Of a DNA stretch of 64,000 nt, positions 61,236-64,000 are shown one piece after another. Every line of letters begins with the position of its first letter. Positions within the stretch are counted from its first letter, which is position 1. Source of the stretch: Ardenticatenaceae bacterium (GTDB taxonomy: Bacteria; Chloroflexota; Anaerolineae; Promineifilales; Promineifilaceae); NCBI GenBank assembly GCA_030065875.1, contig JASJCR010000018.1:62001-126000 (forward strand), given 5' to 3'. Made by a program: the position numbers and the translations under genes. Under the pieces are notes generated by a model. That model had not been told where the DNA came from and did not search any database. It worked only from the letters and a program-made list of their open reading frames with translations.

Positions 61236-61241
61236 AAACCT

Positions 61242-62366
61242 ATGAGCGCCATCTCTCAGCATAATGCAGAAGCCCCCTTTGAAGAGCGTTTCTTGACCCA
61301 AATTGCGCACTGGCGGCGAACTCTCAACCTCTCTAAGGACGAGCTGGTCGATTGGCTGCTAAACGCTCGGCTGGCCGGCCTGACCTATAAGCTCCTTGAT
61401 CCACAAAAAAAAGCCACTCCGATGGGCCAAAAATTAAAAACCGGATTTCTGAACAGCGCCGCTCACACAATGATCCAAAATGAAGTGTTTGATCGCTTTC
61501 AGGCGGTGGCCGGAACGCTGAATATCCAGCCGGTTTTACTCAAAGGTGCGGCATTGGGTCAAACCGTTTACCCCCATCCGGCTACCCGGCCGATGGGTGA
61601 TATCGATATCTGGCTGCCTCAGCCGGTTATCCCTCCGCTGATCGCTCGATTAGAAGAAGCCGGTTTTAAATTGGCAAAAAAACAGCTCGCCGATCACCAA
61701 ATTACCGCCCAGCAGAGCGGCGAATACCAGCTCATCTATCGAGACTGGCATATTTTGATCGAGCTCCACGACACCGCTTTTCCCGGCTGGTGGCTCGATC
61801 AGACAACTCCCATTGCGGTTGATGAAGGGGCGATTTGGGAGCGGTGTGAACCGCTTGAGGGGCGGCCGGGCTACAGGCAAATGGATGCCACCGATATGCT
61901 GATTCACGTGGCCACTCATCTGGCCGTTAATCATCAGTTTAGCCTCCACCCGCTGCGCTCCCTTGTCGATTTGGCGCTCCTGATCGAAAAAAGACCGCCG
62001 GACTGGGATAGATTGTGCGTACGAGCGGCACGATGGCACCTGCAGCCGGTTCTCTGGCGTACGCTTCTTGCCCTGCAGGAAATTTGGTTGGTTGAGGTTC
62101 CCCTGGAAGTCGTAAATGCTCTGGCGCCAAAACCGCTCCAGCGACAAATTTTAACGACGCTTGTAACCACAAAATCACTCCTGGCGGAACACAACCATTC
62201 CGACGCCGGCGGCCGATATGTGCTGCTGCTGGCCCTGGTTGAGCAGGGTGCCGCCCGCCGCCGTTTAATCAAAACCGCTCTTTGGCCAAAAGCCAGTGAA
62301 CTGCCCCCTGGGGTGGACAATCGCTTCCAGCGCCTGTGGCGGGTCATCACCACCCGAGAATTATAG
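61242..62366 (+). CDS. PF14907-like nucleotidyltransferase family protein, copy 2
   Basis: The 374-residue protein shares its core with the one at 54189: QPVLLKGAALGQTVYPHP (about 99-116) then RPMGDIDIWL (about 119-128), with the acid pair D-I-D, and a later HVATHLAVNHQFSL block. Overall identity outside the core looks low, so this is an old paralogue rather than a recent copy. It precedes a second O-antigen ligase-like gene by three bases. The reaction is unknown. Confidence 0.82.
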   Translation: MSAISQHNAEAPFEERFLTQIAHWRRTLNLSKDELVDWLLNARLAGLTYKLLDPQKKATPMGQKLKTGFLNSAAHTMIQNEVFDRFQAVAGTLNIQPVLLKGAALGQTVYPHPATRPMGDIDIWLPQPVIPPLIARLEEAGFKLAKKQLADHQITAQQSGEYQLIYRDWHILIELHDTAFPGWWLDQTTPIAVDEGAIWERCEPLEGRPGYRQMDATDMLIHVATHLAVNHQFSLHPLRSLVDLALLIEKRPPDWDRLCVRAARWHLQPVLWRTLLALQEIWLVEVPLEVVNALAPKPLQRQILTTLVTTKSLLAEHNHSDAGGRYVLLLALVEQGAARRRLIKTALWPKASELPPGVDNRFQRLWRVITTREL

Positions 62367-62369
62367 CCC

Positions 62370-63713
62370 TTGTCTCGCTCACCTGCTTTACTTGCCCGGC
62401 TTCTTCCCTATCTGGAAGGGTTAATCTATTGTCTACTACTACCTCTGGCGATGCTGGCCCCGCCATCGCTCCTGCCCCTGTTTGGAATTATCCCGATTTT
62501 ATGGTTGGGCAACTGGTGGTTTACCGGCCGCCCCTGGCCGCGTACGCCGCTTAATGGGTCGCTTTACGTGATGCTCCTGATGATCGGGGTAAGCGTCTGG
62601 GCCACCCCCGATCTATTGTTGAGTTTGGAAAAAGTGGTCGGCTTGACCTTTAGCATCCTTTTGTTTTGGGTGGCTGTAGCCGTGTTTGGGCGTTCTCAAC
62701 CCCACTTCTTAGCCGGTTTGGTCATTTTTTGGGGATTATCGCTGGGAATTGTGGGGGTCGCGCTCCTCAAAACAACCTGGACCGCTAAAATTCCCGGTCT
62801 GGGTGCACCGGTTGCCCTGCTTAATCGCCTCAATGCGCTGGCGGCCGGTATTCCCCTACCGCAAATCAACGCCAACCAGGTAGCCGGAGTATTGATGTGG
62901 GTCACGCCGCTGTTTATCATCGTGACTTGGGCGATGATCGAGGCGCGCCGCAAACCGGCCGCCCATCCACCTGAATGGGTGCGTTTTTCTCGTTTTTATT
63001 TTTTGATCGGCTCAGGCGCGGCCGTGTTTCTCTTAACCCTGGTGCTGACCCAATCCCGGAGCGGCTGGCTGGCGTTTGGGCTGGCCGTGCCGGTTATGGG
63101 ATGGCTGGCGGGCGGCTGGCTCAGGCGGATGTCCGCCATGGGCGTGCTGCTCGTCGTGATCGGCATCACCCTGTTTTTTGCCGTCGATCCAGGCGGCACC
63201 GGTCAAGAACAGGTGATGCGTGCCTTGGGGTTGCGCTCCGATGCGCTGGTACAGGAAGAGGCCATCGGCACCCTCAACGGCCGTATGGAAATTTGGTCTC
63301 GCGCTGTTTATGGCCTGCAGGATTTTCCCTTTACCGGGATGGGGATGAACACCTTCCGCGAGGTTGTGCACGTTTTGTACCCGATGTTTCTGATTTCTCC
63401 CACAATTGATATCGCCCACGCCCACAATCACCTGCTGCAAACCGGGCTTGATTTGGGGATACCTGGTTTGGTTGCTTATCTGGCCCTGTGGTTGGGAGCA
63501 GTGTGGCTTCTGCGCGAAACGTGGCGCACCAGCGATCACAATCGATTGATCAGATTGCTCGTCATTGGTTTCTGTGGCTCCCTCACCGCTTATTGGCTGT
63601 ACGGCTTAACGGACACCGTCGCCTTGGGGGCAAAGCCGGGCTTCTTGTGGTGGATTCTCCTGGCCCTAATCGTTACTTTACATAAACTGAGCGGCAGGAG
63701 TCCTGAGTCCTAA
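62370..63713 (+). CDS. O-antigen ligase/polymerase-like membrane protein, second copy
   Basis: The 447-residue protein has about 10 to 12 membrane segments. The Wzy_C core has TLVLTQSRSGWLAFGLAVPV (about 227), GRMEIWSRAVYGLQDFPFTG (about 304-323) and AHAHNHLLQTGLDLGIPGL (about 349). It is GC-rich, unlike the copy at 51701, so the two have different histories. One may polymerise and the other ligate the glycan. It starts with TTG. Confidence 0.85.
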   Translation: MSRSPALLARLLPYLEGLIYCLLLPLAMLAPPSLLPLFGIIPILWLGNWWFTGRPWPRTPLNGSLYVMLLMIGVSVWATPDLLLSLEKVVGLTFSILLFWVAVAVFGRSQPHFLAGLVIFWGLSLGIVGVALLKTTWTAKIPGLGAPVALLNRLNALAAGIPLPQINANQVAGVLMWVTPLFIIVTWAMIEARRKPAAHPPEWVRFSRFYFLIGSGAAVFLLTLVLTQSRSGWLAFGLAVPVMGWLAGGWLRRMSAMGVLLVVIGITLFFAVDPGGTGQEQVMRALGLRSDALVQEEAIGTLNGRMEIWSRAVYGLQDFPFTGMGMNTFREVVHVLYPMFLISPTIDIAHAHNHLLQTGLDLGIPGLVAYLALWLGAVWLLRETWRTSDHNRLIRLLVIGFCGSLTAYWLYGLTDTVALGAKPGFLWWILLALIVTLHKLSGRSPES

Positions 63714-63908
63714 GTTGAAAGTCCTAAGTAGGATGATTTAAATTGGAACTTGACTCAAGAAGTCCTGAGTTCTGAGTTGAAAAGTGCTGAGTAAAATGGC
63801 TGCGATTGAGGCTTGACAAAGATGGGGTGAAGCTTATTCTGTTTCAGGACTCAGGACTCAGGACTCAGGACTCAGGACTCAGGACTCAGGACTCAGGACT
63901 CAGTAACC
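63714..63908. repeat. CAGGACT tandem and inverse TCCTGAGT units
   Basis: 63846-63903 is a near-perfect tandem of the 7-mer CAGGACT, about eight copies. Upstream, degenerate AGTCCTGAGTTCTGAGTTG units run in the inverse orientation. Together they form inverted arms of the same style as the other gap repeats, with another unit. Confidence 0.85.
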
Positions 63909-64000
63909 CTAATTCATTTCCCCAATCAGCGCATACTTCGCCAGGTGAGTCGTCACGTCAAAAGGATCGATGGCCAAGGCTGCGTCATATGCTTTTAGCG
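63909..64000 (-). CDS. C-terminal end of a probable TPR protein, cut by window edge
   Basis: Only the last 30 codons are visible, ending at the TAG at 63909-63911. The residues LKAYDAALAIDPFDVTTHLA look like the end of one TPR unit and the start of the next. Nothing more can be said. Confidence 0.5.
   Translation of the reverse strand, partial: LKAYDAALAIDPFDVTTHLAKYALIGEMN

Larger units (their letters stand above)
60756..61241. other. Intergenic stretch of dispersed repeats, no gene
   Basis: It contains the two-hairpin element (60826-60884), a partial GCGTCAGCGAGGAATC element (60959-61005) and an inverted repeat GTAGGGGCTGGGTTAG / CTAGCCAAGCCCCTAC (61110-61152, 14 of 16 paired). No coding sequence is supported. 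Confidence 0.7.

Noticed and set aside
54189-62366. Lasso-peptide or other RiPP locus suggested by PF14907-type proteins
   Set aside because: No precursor peptide, asparagine-synthetase-like cyclase or transglutaminase-like protease is present; all neighbours are glycan genes.

Overview
The window reads as a chromosomal segment of a free-living bacterium, most likely Chloroflexota (Anaerolineae or a sister class). This placement is an inference from gene styles (lipoproteins with Thr/Pro-rich linkers, NarL-type sensor kinases, dispersed short repeats) and from the moderate, slightly GC-rich composition; there is no rRNA or other decisive marker. I saw no tRNA, rRNA, transposase, prophage or CRISPR array.

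Layout. 1-9000 is mostly minus strand: a partial response regulator, a secreted protein, a DUF4380-like protein, glutamate-type dehydrogenase behind a long structured leader, a PPC-repeat lipoprotein and an LCP envelope protein. 9133-14127 is plus strand: mutL, a large membrane protein, a Crp/Fnr regulator and a darcynin-like protein. 14124-23750 is one long minus-strand arginine locus: argC, argB, argS, an unknown gene, argD, an N-acetylglutamate synthase-like gene, argG, argJ and a GNAT gene. 23891-28376 is plus strand: a membrane protein/XRE regulator pair, small membrane proteins and a two-component system. 28611-36410 is minus strand: two family 2 glycosyltransferases, an RmlD-like reductase, recR, ybaB, an ABC-2 permease, proC, a GNAT and a prepilin peptidase. 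36605-41754 holds a TPP riboswitch ahead of a thiamine-binding-type lipoprotein, a four-helix-bundle protein and a DinG-like nuclease-helicase. 41957-63713 is a large plus-strand cell-surface polysaccharide locus: nucleotide-sugar enzymes, glycosyltransferases, a MurJ-like flippase, two O-antigen polymerase/ligase-type proteins, a phosphoglycosyl transferase, and a CapD/PglF-, DegT-, ATP-grasp- and HAD-containing amino-sugar module.

The best discovery is at 23564-23747, upstream of argC. A consensus promoter is followed almost at once by a 25-codon reading frame with six arginine codons among seven (positions 9-15), then by mutually exclusive hairpins ending in a U-rich intrinsic terminator. 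This has every element of a ribosome-mediated transcription attenuator for arginine, and it would control an operon that also contains argS. The ArgRS encoded there carries T-I-G-R where family members normally have the H-x-G-H signature.

Other themes. Many intergenic gaps hold low-complexity oligomers arranged as inverted arms, with a different unit in each gap. Some of these have entered coding frames. Several genes have a -10 box 6-8 bases before the start codon, which suggests leaderless mRNAs. The polysaccharide locus is a composition mosaic, with AT-rich stretches bounded inside genes near 46740 and 54450.
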